Source: Candidatus Sumerlaeota bacterium
GTDB lineage: Bacteria > Sumerlaeota > Sumerlaeia > JADFCT01
Direction: 5' to 3'
Length of the DNA: 6,854 nucleotides
Assembly: GCA_017161665.1 (NCBI GenBank)
Contig: JADFCT010000208.1
Location: 1 to 6,854 of the forward strand
This document shows positions 1 to 6,315 of the stretch, in pieces. The notes beneath the pieces were generated by a model that made no database searches, had not been told where the DNA came from, and worked only from the letters and a program-made list of their open reading frames with translations. The position numbers and the translations under genes were made by a program. Within the stretch, counting starts at the first letter, position 1; every line of letters starts with the position of its first letter.

Positions 1-810
1 TGGGGCGGCGGCTTCCTGTACAATCTCGGCACGGTGGGCGCCATCGATTTCGCCGGCGGAACAGTGGTTCACATCTCGGCCGGCGTCAGTGGTCTGGTGG
101 CCTGTATTTATCTGGGCGCCCGGCGCGGTTTCCCCAAATCCGCCATGCGTCCCAACAATCTGGTCATGACCATGGTCGGCGCCGGCCTGTTGTGGGTGGG
201 GTGGTTTGGATTCAATGCCGGCAGCAGCATCAGCAGCGGCCTGGCCACGGCTCAGGCGCTGACGGCGACGCAGGTGGCGGCCGCCGCCGGCGCGCTGGCC
301 TGGATGTTGATCGAAGGGTGTCACCAGGGCAAAGCCACCGCGCTGGGGTTGGCGTCCGGAATTTTGGCCGGACTGGTTGCTGTGACGCCAGCGGCCGGAG
401 TGGTTCAACCCTGGGGCGCCTTGATTCTGGGCGCGTTGGCCTCGTCGATCTGCTATCTGGCCTTGATCGCGAAAGGAAAACTCGGTTTTGACGACAGTCT
501 GGACGCCTTTGGCATTCACGGAACGGGCGGCATTGTCGGAGCCTTGTTCCTGGTCTTCTTCATTCGCCCGGAGTGGTTCGCGGAAGCGGCCCTGAAGGTG
601 GGCGGTTCCTGGGGCGTCATGGATCAGCTGATGATTCAGGCCGTGGCCGTCCTGATCGCCATCGGTTATGCCGCCGTGGTCACCCTGGTTCTCGTGGTGG
701 CCATCGAGAAGACCATTGGCCTGCGCAGCACGGCCGATGAGGAACGGGCCGGTCTGGACCTGACGCATCACGGTGAACACGGATACGGAATGCTGAACGC
801 CAGCTATTGA
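1..810 (+). CDS. amt: Ammonium channel/transporter Amt (5'-truncated by the window edge)
   Basis: This is an inner-membrane channel of the Amt/Mep/Rh family that takes up ammonium. The frame is open from base 1, so the start lies outside the window; 269 C-terminal residues are seen. Family landmarks appear in order (window residue numbers): DFAGGTVVH with the first pore histidine at 24, WFGF at 68-71 (Trp and Phe of the pore region), VTPAAG, and DAFGIHGTGG with the second pore histidine near 173. These fit E. coli AmtB His168, Trp212/Phe215 and His318 at a nearly constant offset of about 144. Long hydrophobic stretches correspond to the later transmembrane helices. The tail (RSTADEERAGLDLTHHGEHGY) matches the usual cytoplasmic C-terminal region contacted by PII. 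A small departure is GKAT where many homologues have GKPT. A PII gene follows after 32 nt, as is usual for amt-glnK operons. The identity is very secure; only the 5' end is unknown. Confidence 0.96.
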   Translation, partial: WGGGFLYNLGTVGAIDFAGGTVVHISAGVSGLVACIYLGARRGFPKSAMRPNNLVMTMVGAGLLWVGWFGFNAGSSISSGLATAQALTATQVAAAAGALAWMLIEGCHQGKATALGLASGILAGLVAVTPAAGVVQPWGALILGALASSICYLALIAKGKLGFDDSLDAFGIHGTGGIVGALFLVFFIRPEWFAEAALKVGGSWGVMDQLMIQAVAVLIAIGYAAVVTLVLVVAIEKTIGLRSTADEERAGLDLTHHGEHGYGMLNASY

Positions 811-830
811 TTTCGCCCGAAAGAGGGCCC

Positions 831-836
831 AGGAGA
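831..836 (+). promoter_or_regulatory. Ribosome binding site of the PII gene
   Basis: AGGAGA sits 6 nt before ATG 843 in the short amt-PII spacer. It decides the start, because the frame is open further upstream to within the amt stop region without a better signal. Confidence 0.75.
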
Positions 837-842
837 CGATTG

Positions 843-1184
843 ATGAAACTGATAACCGCTATTATTCGCGAAAGCCGACTGGACCAGGTCCGGGAGGCTT
901 TGATTGACGCCGAGATTGAACGCATTACGGTCAGCCGCGTTTCGGGACATGGACAACAGGTGGTCGAGGAAATATACCGGGGCAAGCGGGTGGTGCCGGA
1001 CCTGATTCCCAAAATGCGCCTGGATATTGCTGTGAACGATGGTTTCGTGGATGTGACCTGTGAAACGATTATCAAGGCGGCCCGGAGCGCTGATAATCAG
1101 ATCGGGGATGGGAAAATCTTCATTACGCCGCTGGAAGAGTGTATCCGGATTCGAACCGGCGAACGGGGCGGACTGGCGATTTAG
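843..1184 (+). CDS. glnB: PII family nitrogen regulatory protein (GlnB/GlnK type)
   Basis: This 113-residue protein is a small trimeric cytoplasmic sensor of ATP/ADP and 2-oxoglutarate that controls nitrogen metabolism; beside amt it probably gates the channel. ATG 843 is chosen because AGGAGA at 831-836 lies 6 nt upstream and the product then has normal PII length. Seen in the sequence: the MKLITAIIRE start, the T-loop region 35-55 with Gly35, Gly37 and Gln39, IPK with Lys57 (the 2-oxoglutarate-binding lysine in homologues), GDGKIF at 88-93, and RIRTGE at 102-107 with the two nucleotide-binding arginines. The T-loop is one residue shorter than in E. coli GlnB. It keeps Tyr45 (like E. coli Tyr46) but has Val50 where E. 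coli has the uridylylated Tyr51, so control by GlnD uridylylation is unlikely. GlnK would be an equally good name given the amt neighbour. A terminator follows the gene. Confidence 0.94.
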   Translation: MKLITAIIRESRLDQVREALIDAEIERITVSRVSGHGQQVVEEIYRGKRVVPDLIPKMRLDIAVNDGFVDVTCETIIKAARSADNQIGDGKIFITPLEECIRIRTGERGGLAI

Positions 1185-1231
1185 GAATCGTTCCATCGGC
1201 ACGACGGACGGTCTTTTACCAGAAAATCGGG

Positions 1232-1272
1232 AAAACCCAGACGAATCCTGCGGGGCGCGTCTGGGTTTTTCT
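1232..1272 (+). terminator. Rho-independent terminator after amt-PII
   Basis: A perfect 12-bp inverted repeat is seen: AAAACCCAGACG at 1232-1243 pairs with CGTCTGGGTTTT at 1258-1269, with a 14-nt loop. The 3' arm ends in a run of five T (1266-1270). It lies 47 nt after the PII stop codon and closes the amt-PII operon. The A-rich 5' flank means it could also work partly in the other direction. Confidence 0.9.
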
Positions 1273-1321
1273 TATCATTCCAAATGGATCTGTTACGAAT
1301 CGGTATGGGTTTGAATGACAA

Positions 1322-1337
1322 AAATCTTCAAAGATTT
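1322..1337. promoter_or_regulatory. Short perfect inverted repeat upstream of carA (possible operator)
   Basis: AAATCTT at 1322-1328 and AAGATTT at 1331-1337 form a perfect dyad separated by CA. It lies about 22 nt upstream of a good -35 hexamer, where an activator or repressor site could sit. It does not look like an ArgR box, and no regulator can be named. A dyad of this size can occur by chance in AT-rich spacer DNA. Confidence 0.3.
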
Positions 1338-1358
1338 CGGCTGAGGGCGGAACTCGGC

Positions 1359-1387
1359 TTGACAGGACGGGGGCGCCTCTTTAAGGT
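1359..1387 (+). promoter_or_regulatory. Candidate sigma70-type promoter for carAB
   Basis: TTGACA (1359-1364) is a perfect -35 consensus. With a 17-nt spacer the -10 would be TAAGGT (1382-1387), which keeps the key T, A and final T but is otherwise weak. TACAAT at 1391-1396 is a better -10 but is 26 nt away. The site lies between the upstream terminator and carA, so a promoter is expected in this stretch. The leader to carA would be roughly 90 nt. Confidence 0.4.
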
Positions 1388-1472
1388 CCTTACAATTTGA
1401 CCTGCGAATGGAAAGAAATCGGCGACGTTCTCGCAGATTTCGCTTTGCCTTGATCGCTTTCCACGCATGGAC

Positions 1473-1477
1473 GGGAG
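1473..1477 (+). promoter_or_regulatory. Ribosome binding site deciding the carA TTG start
   Basis: GGGAG lies 6 nt before TTG 1484. The nearest ATG (1467) is out of frame, so this site supports the TTG as the real start codon. Confidence 0.6.
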
Positions 1478-1483
1478 TATCCA

Positions 1484-2611
1484 TTGACCGAAAAACGACC
1501 CGCGATCTTGATGTTGGAGGATGGCCGCGTTTTCCAAGGCCGGGCCTTCGGCGACTTTCGTGAAACCTTTGGCGAAGTCGTCTTTAACACCAGTATGACC
1601 GGTTATCAGGAGATTCTGACGGATCCGTCGTATTGTGGACAGATTGTCTGTCTCACGTATCCGCTCATTGGCAATTATGGTATCAATCGGCTGGATGATG
1701 AGTCGGGCAGGATTCAGGCGGCCGGCCTGATTGTCAAGGAATTGGCCGCGTTGCCGAGCAACCACCGCAGCCAGGAGCGGCTGGAGGATTATCTGGCCCG
1801 CCACGGCGTTCCGGGGATTGAAGGCTTTGACACCCGCGCGCTGGTTCTGCATATCCGCGAACAGGGCGCCATGCGCGGTGTGATCACGACGAACCTCTCC
1901 GCCCCCGAAGCGGTAATGGAGCGGTTGCAGGCCTCACCGAAAATGGCTGGCCGCGAACTGGCCACCACGGTCACCACCGCCTCGCCTTATCGATTTGAGT
2001 CCCGGCGTCTGTATCCGCGCAGCGCCGATGGTCCGGACTACAAAATCGTCGCCATGGATTTTGGCATGAAGCGCAATATCCTCGAACTGATGCAGGCTCA
2101 GGGACTTTTGGCGACCGTGGTCCCGGCCCAAACCCCATTCGAGGAAATCAAGGCCATGGCGCCGGACGGCGTTTTCCTCTCCAACGGTCCCGGCGATCCC
2201 GAGCCGCTGGCGGCCATCGGCGCCGAAGTGGCCAAGATCGCCGAGATTTTTCCCACTTTTGGCATCTGCCTGGGCCACCAGATCCTGTCGCTGGCCTTCG
2301 GGGGCAAAACCTATAAACTCAAATTCGGTCACCGCGGCGCCAATCACCCGGTCAAGGATCTGGCGACCGGTCGCATCGCCATTACGTCCCAAAATCACGG
2401 ATTTTGTGTCGATCCGGACTCATTACCTTCGTCGGTCGAGGTCACCCACTGGAATTTGAATGACGGCACGGTCGAAGGCATTCGACACAAAGAGTTGCCA
2501 GCCTTTTGTGTCCAATATCACCCGGAAGCTTCGCCCGGTCCCCATGATTCCAGTGATCTGTTCCCGAGGTTTCGGGCGCTGATTGACGCGCACAAAAAGA
2601 ATCAGGGCTGA
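1484..2611 (+). CDS. carA: Carbamoyl-phosphate synthase small subunit (glutaminase)
   Basis: CarA hydrolyses glutamine and passes ammonia to CarB to make carbamoyl phosphate for arginine and pyrimidines. The 375-residue product has normal family length (E. coli 382). The N-terminal CarA domain carries the typical GRVFQGRAFGDF, TGYQEILTDPSY and GFDTRALV segments. The class I glutamine amidotransferase domain starts near residue 186 and shows NGPGDP at 234-239, the nucleophile in GICLGH (Cys262), and QYHPE with His346 and Glu348. All three catalytic residues keep a constant offset of 7 from E. coli Cys269, His353 and Glu355. The start is TTG, with GGGAG 6 nt upstream and no in-frame ATG that would give a normal N terminus. 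The partner gene carB follows after 94 nt. The sequence shows no defect. Confidence 0.97.
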   Translation: MTEKRPAILMLEDGRVFQGRAFGDFRETFGEVVFNTSMTGYQEILTDPSYCGQIVCLTYPLIGNYGINRLDDESGRIQAAGLIVKELAALPSNHRSQERLEDYLARHGVPGIEGFDTRALVLHIREQGAMRGVITTNLSAPEAVMERLQASPKMAGRELATTVTTASPYRFESRRLYPRSADGPDYKIVAMDFGMKRNILELMQAQGLLATVVPAQTPFEEIKAMAPDGVFLSNGPGDPEPLAAIGAEVAKIAEIFPTFGICLGHQILSLAFGGKTYKLKFGHRGANHPVKDLATGRIAITSQNHGFCVDPDSLPSSVEVTHWNLNDGTVEGIRHKELPAFCVQYHPEASPGPHDSSDLFPRFRALIDAHKKNQG

Positions 2612-2617
2612 AAAGAA

Positions 2618-2639
2618 CCCCCCGGACCGGGGGTGGGGG
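2618..2639 (+). other. GC-rich hairpin in the carA-carB spacer
   Basis: Five to six C (2618-2623) face GGGGG (2629-2633) around GGACC, and a second GGGGG run (2635-2639) offers an alternative partner. No T-run follows, so it is not a typical terminator. It could slow ribosomes or nucleases and tune carB against carA. Confidence 0.4.
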
Positions 2640-2705
2640 AATGAGACGTTGCCCCGCCAGGTGTTCCACCGAGTAGTCCCATCACGGTTAAGAATAGAGA
2701 TTGCC

Positions 2706-4157
2706 ATGCCCAAACGCACCGATATCCATAAGATTCTGATCATCGGCTCCGGCCCGATTGTCATTGGCCAGGCCTGTGAGTTTGACTATTCCGGCACGCA
2801 GGGCTGCAAGGCATTGCGCGCCGACGGATATGAGGTCATTCTGGTCAACTCCAATCCGGCGACGATCATGACGGATCCCGAGTTCGGTGACCGTACCTAT
2901 ATCGAACCACTGACACCGAAATCGCTGGAGGCCATTATTGCCCGGGAAAAACCGGATGCCCTCCTGCCCACGTTGGGCGGACAGACCGGATTGAATCTGG
3001 CCATGGATCTGCACCGGTTGGGGATTCTCAAAGAACACGGCGTGGAACTCATCGGCGCCAATGAAGAAGCCATCGCTCGCGCCGAGGACCGGGATCTGTT
3101 CCGCGAGACCATGCGTTCCATCGGCGTCAAGTGTCCAGAGAGCGAAATCTGCTGTAATATTGAGGAAGCCCGCGTAGCGGCGCAGAACATCGGATTCCCC
3201 CTTATCATCCGACCGGCCTTTACCTTGGGCGGCACGGGTGGCGGCGCGGTCTATAATGTGGAAGAGTTTGAACGGATCGCCGCATACGGACTGGACATGT
3301 CGCCGATCAGCCAGATTTTGGTCGAACGGTCTCTGATCGGATGGAAGGAATTTGAACTCGAGGTCATTCGCGACACGGCGGACAATGTCGTTATTGTCTG
3401 TTCGATTGAGAACCTGGATCCCATGGGCGTTCATACGGGCGATTCCATCACTGTGGCTCCGGTTCAAACGCTGACCGATGTGGAATACCAAGCCATGCGC
3501 GATGAGTCCATTGCCATTATCCGCGCCATTGGCGTCGATACGGGCGGCTCCAATATCCAGTTCGCCGTCAACCCTGAGACGGGCGAGCGCCTGATTATTG
3601 AGATGAATCCGCGTGTGTCCCGGTCCTCGGCTCTGGCCTCCAAGGCCACTGGTTTCCCCATTGCCAAAATTGCGGCCAAACTGGCCGTGGGGTATCATCT
3701 GGATGAATTGCGTAACGATATTACGGAAAAGACGCCGGCCTGTTTTGAGCCAACGATTGATTATTGCGTTGTGAAAATCCCCCGATTCGCCTTCGAAAAA
3801 TTCCCGGGGGCTGGCGACGATCTGGGCACCCAGATGAAGTCCGTAGGCGAGACCATGAGCATCGGCCGCACGTTCAAAGAAGCGCTCCAGAAAGGTCTCC
3901 GTTCGTTGGAGATCGACCGCCACGGCCTGGGGGGCGATGGCAAAGGCAAAATCGATCCCAAAAACCTGGAGGCGCGACTTTCCACCCCCAATCCCGAACG
4001 GATCTTCTATGTCCGCTATGCCTTGGAATCCGGGTGGAGCATCCATAATCTCTATGAAATCACGGGCATTGACCCCTGGTTCCTCCGAAACATGGCTGAC
4101 ATCATCGAATCGGAAAAACAATGGATGGATGAATTGGCGGGGCTCTGGTTTAAATAA
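2706..4157 (+). CDS. carB: Carbamoyl-phosphate synthase large subunit, N-terminal half only (split or truncated CarB)
   Basis: This 483-residue product covers the carboxyphosphate-synthetase half of CarB, which uses ATP, bicarbonate and ammonia from CarA. ATG 2706 gives the canonical start (MPKRTDIHKILIIGSGPIVI); AGAGA at 2696-2700 is a modest ribosome site. With this start the active-site residues fall exactly on E. coli numbers: Arg129, Arg169 (IIRPAF), Glu215, His243 (GVHTGDS), Glu299 and Asn301 (EMNPRVSRSS). The ATP-grasp half is therefore complete. Residues from about 403 belong to the oligomerisation domain, and the frame stops at TAA roughly 80 residues into it, after GIDPWFLRNMADII. 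Normal bacterial CarB is about 1,070 residues. The carbamate-kinase-like half and the allosteric domain are absent from every frame here. A two-gene CarB, as in Methanocaldococcus (first part about 480 residues) and Aquifex, is the likeliest reading. A broken gene is the alternative. Confidence 0.9.
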   Translation: MPKRTDIHKILIIGSGPIVIGQACEFDYSGTQGCKALRADGYEVILVNSNPATIMTDPEFGDRTYIEPLTPKSLEAIIAREKPDALLPTLGGQTGLNLAMDLHRLGILKEHGVELIGANEEAIARAEDRDLFRETMRSIGVKCPESEICCNIEEARVAAQNIGFPLIIRPAFTLGGTGGGAVYNVEEFERIAAYGLDMSPISQILVERSLIGWKEFELEVIRDTADNVVIVCSIENLDPMGVHTGDSITVAPVQTLTDVEYQAMRDESIAIIRAIGVDTGGSNIQFAVNPETGERLIIEMNPRVSRSSALASKATGFPIAKIAAKLAVGYHLDELRNDITEKTPACFEPTIDYCVVKIPRFAFEKFPGAGDDLGTQMKSVGETMSIGRTFKEALQKGLRSLEIDRHGLGGDGKGKIDPKNLEARLSTPNPERIFYVRYALESGWSIHNLYEITGIDPWFLRNMADIIESEKQWMDELAGLWFK

Positions 4158-4571
4158 TTCGTTCGTTCCTTCTTCGATGAACCGCGCGCTGACGGCTCTG
4201 TCAAATCCGGTATCATCGCCTCTCTTTAACCGGAGCCATGGTGGGCCGTTCCTTCTCTTTCCGGACTTGGAAGATGGTGTTGAATGGCGGCGGTCTGCTT
4301 CCATGACGCCTGGCGGATTCCGGAAGCGTTTCTCAATTTTGACTGAGCGCTTGACTGAATCCATGCATTAATCCATATTTTCTAACGTCTGGTCGAGTCG
4401 CCGTCGGCGAAAGCCATCGTGCGATTGTGGCTCGCCGGATCATCTTTTTGAGAGTTGGTCATGAGCGGCCTGCGGCGCTCACAACAAATGATGAAAATGG
4501 CGTCGAGGCCCAGCGCGATGACTACTTTTTCAAACGCGAAGACGCAGGGCGCCCCTGGGCGCGGCGGCGAT

Positions 4572-4583
4572 GCCTTATAAGGC
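4572..4583. repeat. Perfect 12-bp palindrome
   Basis: GCCTTATAAGGC is fully self-complementary. It lies 54 nt before the larger hairpin at 4637-4678, inside the same gene-free stretch. It may belong to the same element or be a protein-binding site. Confidence 0.35.
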
Positions 4584-4612
4584 CCGCGTCCAAGGATATA
4601 AACATCATCAAA

Positions 4613-4680
4613 GCCCCGAAGGCGGCGACATATAAAAGCCCAGGGTGGAGCGACCGATAGGGAGCGGAGCCCTGGGTTAG
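4613..4680. repeat. Core of a probable dispersed palindromic repeat (non-coding)
   Basis: CCCAGGG at 4639-4645 pairs with CCCTGGG at 4670-4676. The stem extends outward by one G-T and one A-T pair (4637-4678), leaving a loop of about 24 nt that contains GGAGCG twice (4647-4652 and 4661-4666). Immediately upstream is GCCCCGAAGGC followed by GACATATAAAAG. From memory, strings of the kind CGAAGG..CGACATAT..AGCCCAGGGT..CCCTGGGT recur many times in genomes of Planctomycetes, Lentisphaerae and related groups, in spacers and often mis-called as small proteins. I cannot verify this here, and only one copy lies in the window. Its borders are uncertain and the full element may reach from about 4500 to 4800. 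Confidence 0.5.
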
Positions 4681-4847
4681 AGAACAAGCGACTGAGGCGC
4701 CGGCGCGATGTTTGCCGCGCAGCGCGCAAAAAGCGTGACGGCGCCGACGGCCTGCCCGTCTGCGACTCAAAATTTTCGAACGAGAGCCGGTCTTCGCATT
4801 TGCGCGGGAGGCGGGCCTTTCTGTCTGAAAGTTGAGAACGATCAGGA

Positions 4848-5045
4848 ATGACTTCCGGCGCCCAGATTCCCAGCCATTTCCACGTGCCTTTTCGTCTGTT
4901 GGCGCCGATTCTTGTCAGTATTCTGTTATTTCTGGCCATCCTGTTCGCTGTCGTCCTGCCCACGCTTGCGTCTTCCAACCTGACCCGCAAGGGCAAAATG
5001 AACCGTGAATTGTTGCGACGGATTCGCAGGATGCTGAATGCATAA
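4848..5045 (+). CDS. Small single-pass membrane protein, possibly an N-terminal sensor fragment
   Basis: This 65-codon frame starts at ATG 4848. Purine-rich AGGA directly abuts the start, which is too close; GAG at 4834-4836 is the other weak candidate. The product has a short polar start, one strong hydrophobic segment at about residues 17-42 (LLAPILVSILLFLAILFAVV and on), then a very basic tail. The pattern of a proline at the membrane exit followed by RKGKMNRELLRR resembles the beginning of membrane sensor kinases with a periplasmic Cache-type domain, where a similar RKREM.RELT stretch follows the first helix. If so, it is the stump of a lost sensor gene, since a stop comes after residue 65 and no later frame continues it. 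It may also be a genuine small basic membrane protein, or a chance frame. No function can be assigned. Confidence 0.4.
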   Translation: MTSGAQIPSHFHVPFRLLAPILVSILLFLAILFAVVLPTLASSNLTRKGKMNRELLRRIRRMLNA

Positions 5046-5088
5046 CGGCTGTGTGTTGTTGTTTGGGGCTGTCGTATATCAACCTGAA

Positions 5089-5095
5089 AAGGAGA
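5089..5095 (+). promoter_or_regulatory. Strong ribosome binding site of the oxidoreductase gene
   Basis: AAGGAGA sits 7 nt before ATG 5103, the best Shine-Dalgarno match in the window. It fixes the start of the oxidoreductase and suggests good expression. Confidence 0.8.
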
Positions 5096-5102
5096 AAGAT
5101 AA

Positions 5103-6248
5103 ATGGAGACCCATTCCATTGGAATTATTATGAATGGCGTGACGGGACGCATGGGAATGAATCAGCATTTGATACGCTCCCTGCTGGCCATTCGCGAACA
5201 AGGCGGCGTCAAACTGGCCAATGGCGATGTGATTATGCCCGAGCCGACGCTCATGGGCCGAAATAAGGATAAACTCTGGGCATTGTCCGAAGCCCATGGG
5301 TGTCTGCCATGGTCCACTGATCTGGACGTGCTGTTGGCTGATGAACACAACAAAATCTATTTTGACGCCCAGACGACCGATCGGCATTTCCCTTGCATCA
5401 AGCAGGCCATCGAAGCGGGCAAACACATTTACAGTGAAAAACCCGTGGCGCCGAGGGTGGAAGAGGCCATGGAACTGTACCGGCTGGCCGAGGCCAAAGG
5501 CGTCAAGCACGGTGTCGTTCAGGATAAACTGTGGCTGCCGGGGCTCTTGAAACTCAAGTACCTCATCGACACGGGCTTCTTTGGCGACATCCTGTCAGTC
5601 CGTGGCGAATTTGGATACTGGGTGTTTACGGGCGAGCATACCCCGTTGCAACGTCCGTCATGGAATTATCGTCAGGCCGATGGGGGCGGTATTATTATCG
5701 ACATGCTGTGCCACTGGCGCTATGTGGTGGATAACCTGTTCGGCAATGTCACATCGGTCAGCTGCCTGGGCGCGAATCACATCAAAAAACGCTGGGACGA
5801 ACGCGGCAAACCCTATGACGCGGACTCCGACGATGCCGCCTATGCCACGTTTCTGACGGACCAGGGCGTGGTCTGCCATTTCAACTCCTCTTGGTGTGTG
5901 CGCGTGCGCCGGGATGATCTGTTGACCCTTCAGGTGGACGGAACGAAAGGATCGGCCGTGGCCGGCTTGCGCGATTGCGTCGTTCAGCACGACTCGGCCA
6001 CGCCGAAACCGGTCTGGAATCCCGACATTCCCAGCCCCATTGACTACTGGGCCGGTTGGACCCCCATGCCCAATACCCGTCCGTATGACAACGCTTTCAA
6101 AGCCCAATGGGAATTGTTCCTGAAACACATCGTGGCCGATGAGCCCTTCCGCTGGAGCCTGAAGGAAGGCGCCAAAGGCGTCCAATTGGCTGAACTGGGT
6201 TTGAAGTCCTGGGCCGATCGCGCATGGATGGATGTGCCGGAACTCTAG
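5103..6248 (+). CDS. Gfo/Idh/MocA family NAD(P)-dependent oxidoreductase
   Basis: This 381-residue protein is probably a cytoplasmic sugar or sugar-derivative dehydrogenase. The N-terminal Rossmann fold starts at GIIMNGVTGRMG (7-18, glycines 12, 15 and 18). The family EKP motif is at 112-114, with Lys113 the usual catalytic/cofactor lysine. The C-terminal alpha/beta domain begins near 130 and has DGGGIIIDMLCHW, where Asp200 and His204 have the D-x3-H spacing typical of the catalytic pair in inositol dehydrogenase relatives. Long stretches such as VRGEFGYWVF, RPSWNYR, DDAAY and TPKPVWNPD resemble, from memory, a subgroup found in many soil bacteria next to isomerase-like and dihydrodipicolinate-synthase-like genes. 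Start ATG 5103 has a strong ribosome site. Its likely partner, a sugar isomerase-like gene, begins at 6734. The substrate cannot be told from sequence; 3-keto-sugar or inositol-type chemistry is a reasonable guess. A hairpin follows the stop codon. Confidence 0.93.
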   Translation: METHSIGIIMNGVTGRMGMNQHLIRSLLAIREQGGVKLANGDVIMPEPTLMGRNKDKLWALSEAHGCLPWSTDLDVLLADEHNKIYFDAQTTDRHFPCIKQAIEAGKHIYSEKPVAPRVEEAMELYRLAEAKGVKHGVVQDKLWLPGLLKLKYLIDTGFFGDILSVRGEFGYWVFTGEHTPLQRPSWNYRQADGGGIIIDMLCHWRYVVDNLFGNVTSVSCLGANHIKKRWDERGKPYDADSDDAAYATFLTDQGVVCHFNSSWCVRVRRDDLLTLQVDGTKGSAVAGLRDCVVQHDSATPKPVWNPDIPSPIDYWAGWTPMPNTRPYDNAFKAQWELFLKHIVADEPFRWSLKEGAKGVQLAELGLKSWADRAWMDVPEL

Positions 6249-6255
6249 GCGTTGA

Positions 6256-6285
6256 GGACGGGCCGGGCTGCGGGTCGGCTCGTCC
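6256..6285 (+). other. Strong hairpin just after the oxidoreductase gene
   Basis: GGACGGGCCG (6256-6265) pairs with CGGCTCGTCC (6276-6285) over 10 bp with one G-T pair and a 10-nt loop, 7 nt past the stop codon. No T-run follows, so it is not a classical terminator. It may protect the 3' end of the message or partly end transcription. Confidence 0.5.
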
Positions 6286-6315
6286 GATTCATGTGTCAGC
6301 CCCAATGGGAGTGGA

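Larger units (their letters stand above)
4158..4847. other. 690-nt stretch without a convincing gene
   Basis: No frame on either strand shows a recognisable protein. One long open frame on the minus strand (4382-5152) is rich in Arg, Ser and Pro, has no ribosome site I can see, and crosses the hairpin element and the start of the next gene, so I treat it as chance. No remnant of the missing CarB half is visible. No good terminator was found directly after carB. The second half (about 4500-4800) is richer in GC dyads and holds the repeat-like core described separately. Confidence 0.6.

Noticed and set aside
2618..2639. G-quadruplex in the carA-carB spacer
   Set aside because: Only two long G runs are present, too few for an intramolecular quadruplex; a simple hairpin explains the sequence better.
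2688..4364. 558-codon open frame on the minus strand opposite carB
   Set aside because: It lies antisense to carB, whose protein is fully recognisable, and its product looks like no known family. Long antisense frames are expected in GC-rich coding DNA.
4158..4380. Possible decayed second half of carB after the stop
   Set aside because: I read the frames after 4157 for the expected continuation of the oligomerisation domain and for the second ATP-grasp start, and saw neither.
4522..4770. 82-codon minus-strand frame (with LHPGLLYVAAFGA) that looks faintly familiar
   Set aside because: The familiarity most likely comes from repeat copies mis-called as proteins in other genomes; the frame runs through the hairpin and is better read as non-coding repeat.
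5052..5080. Possible promoter before the oxidoreductase (TATATC at 5075-5080)
   Set aside because: No -35 hexamer stands at a proper distance; the best one, TTGTTG at 5056-5061, leaves only 13 nt.
4382..5152. 256-codon open frame on the minus strand across the gene-poor stretch
   Set aside because: The product is rich in Arg, Ser and Pro, shows no domain, has no visible ribosome site, and overlaps the start of the oxidoreductase and the hairpin element.
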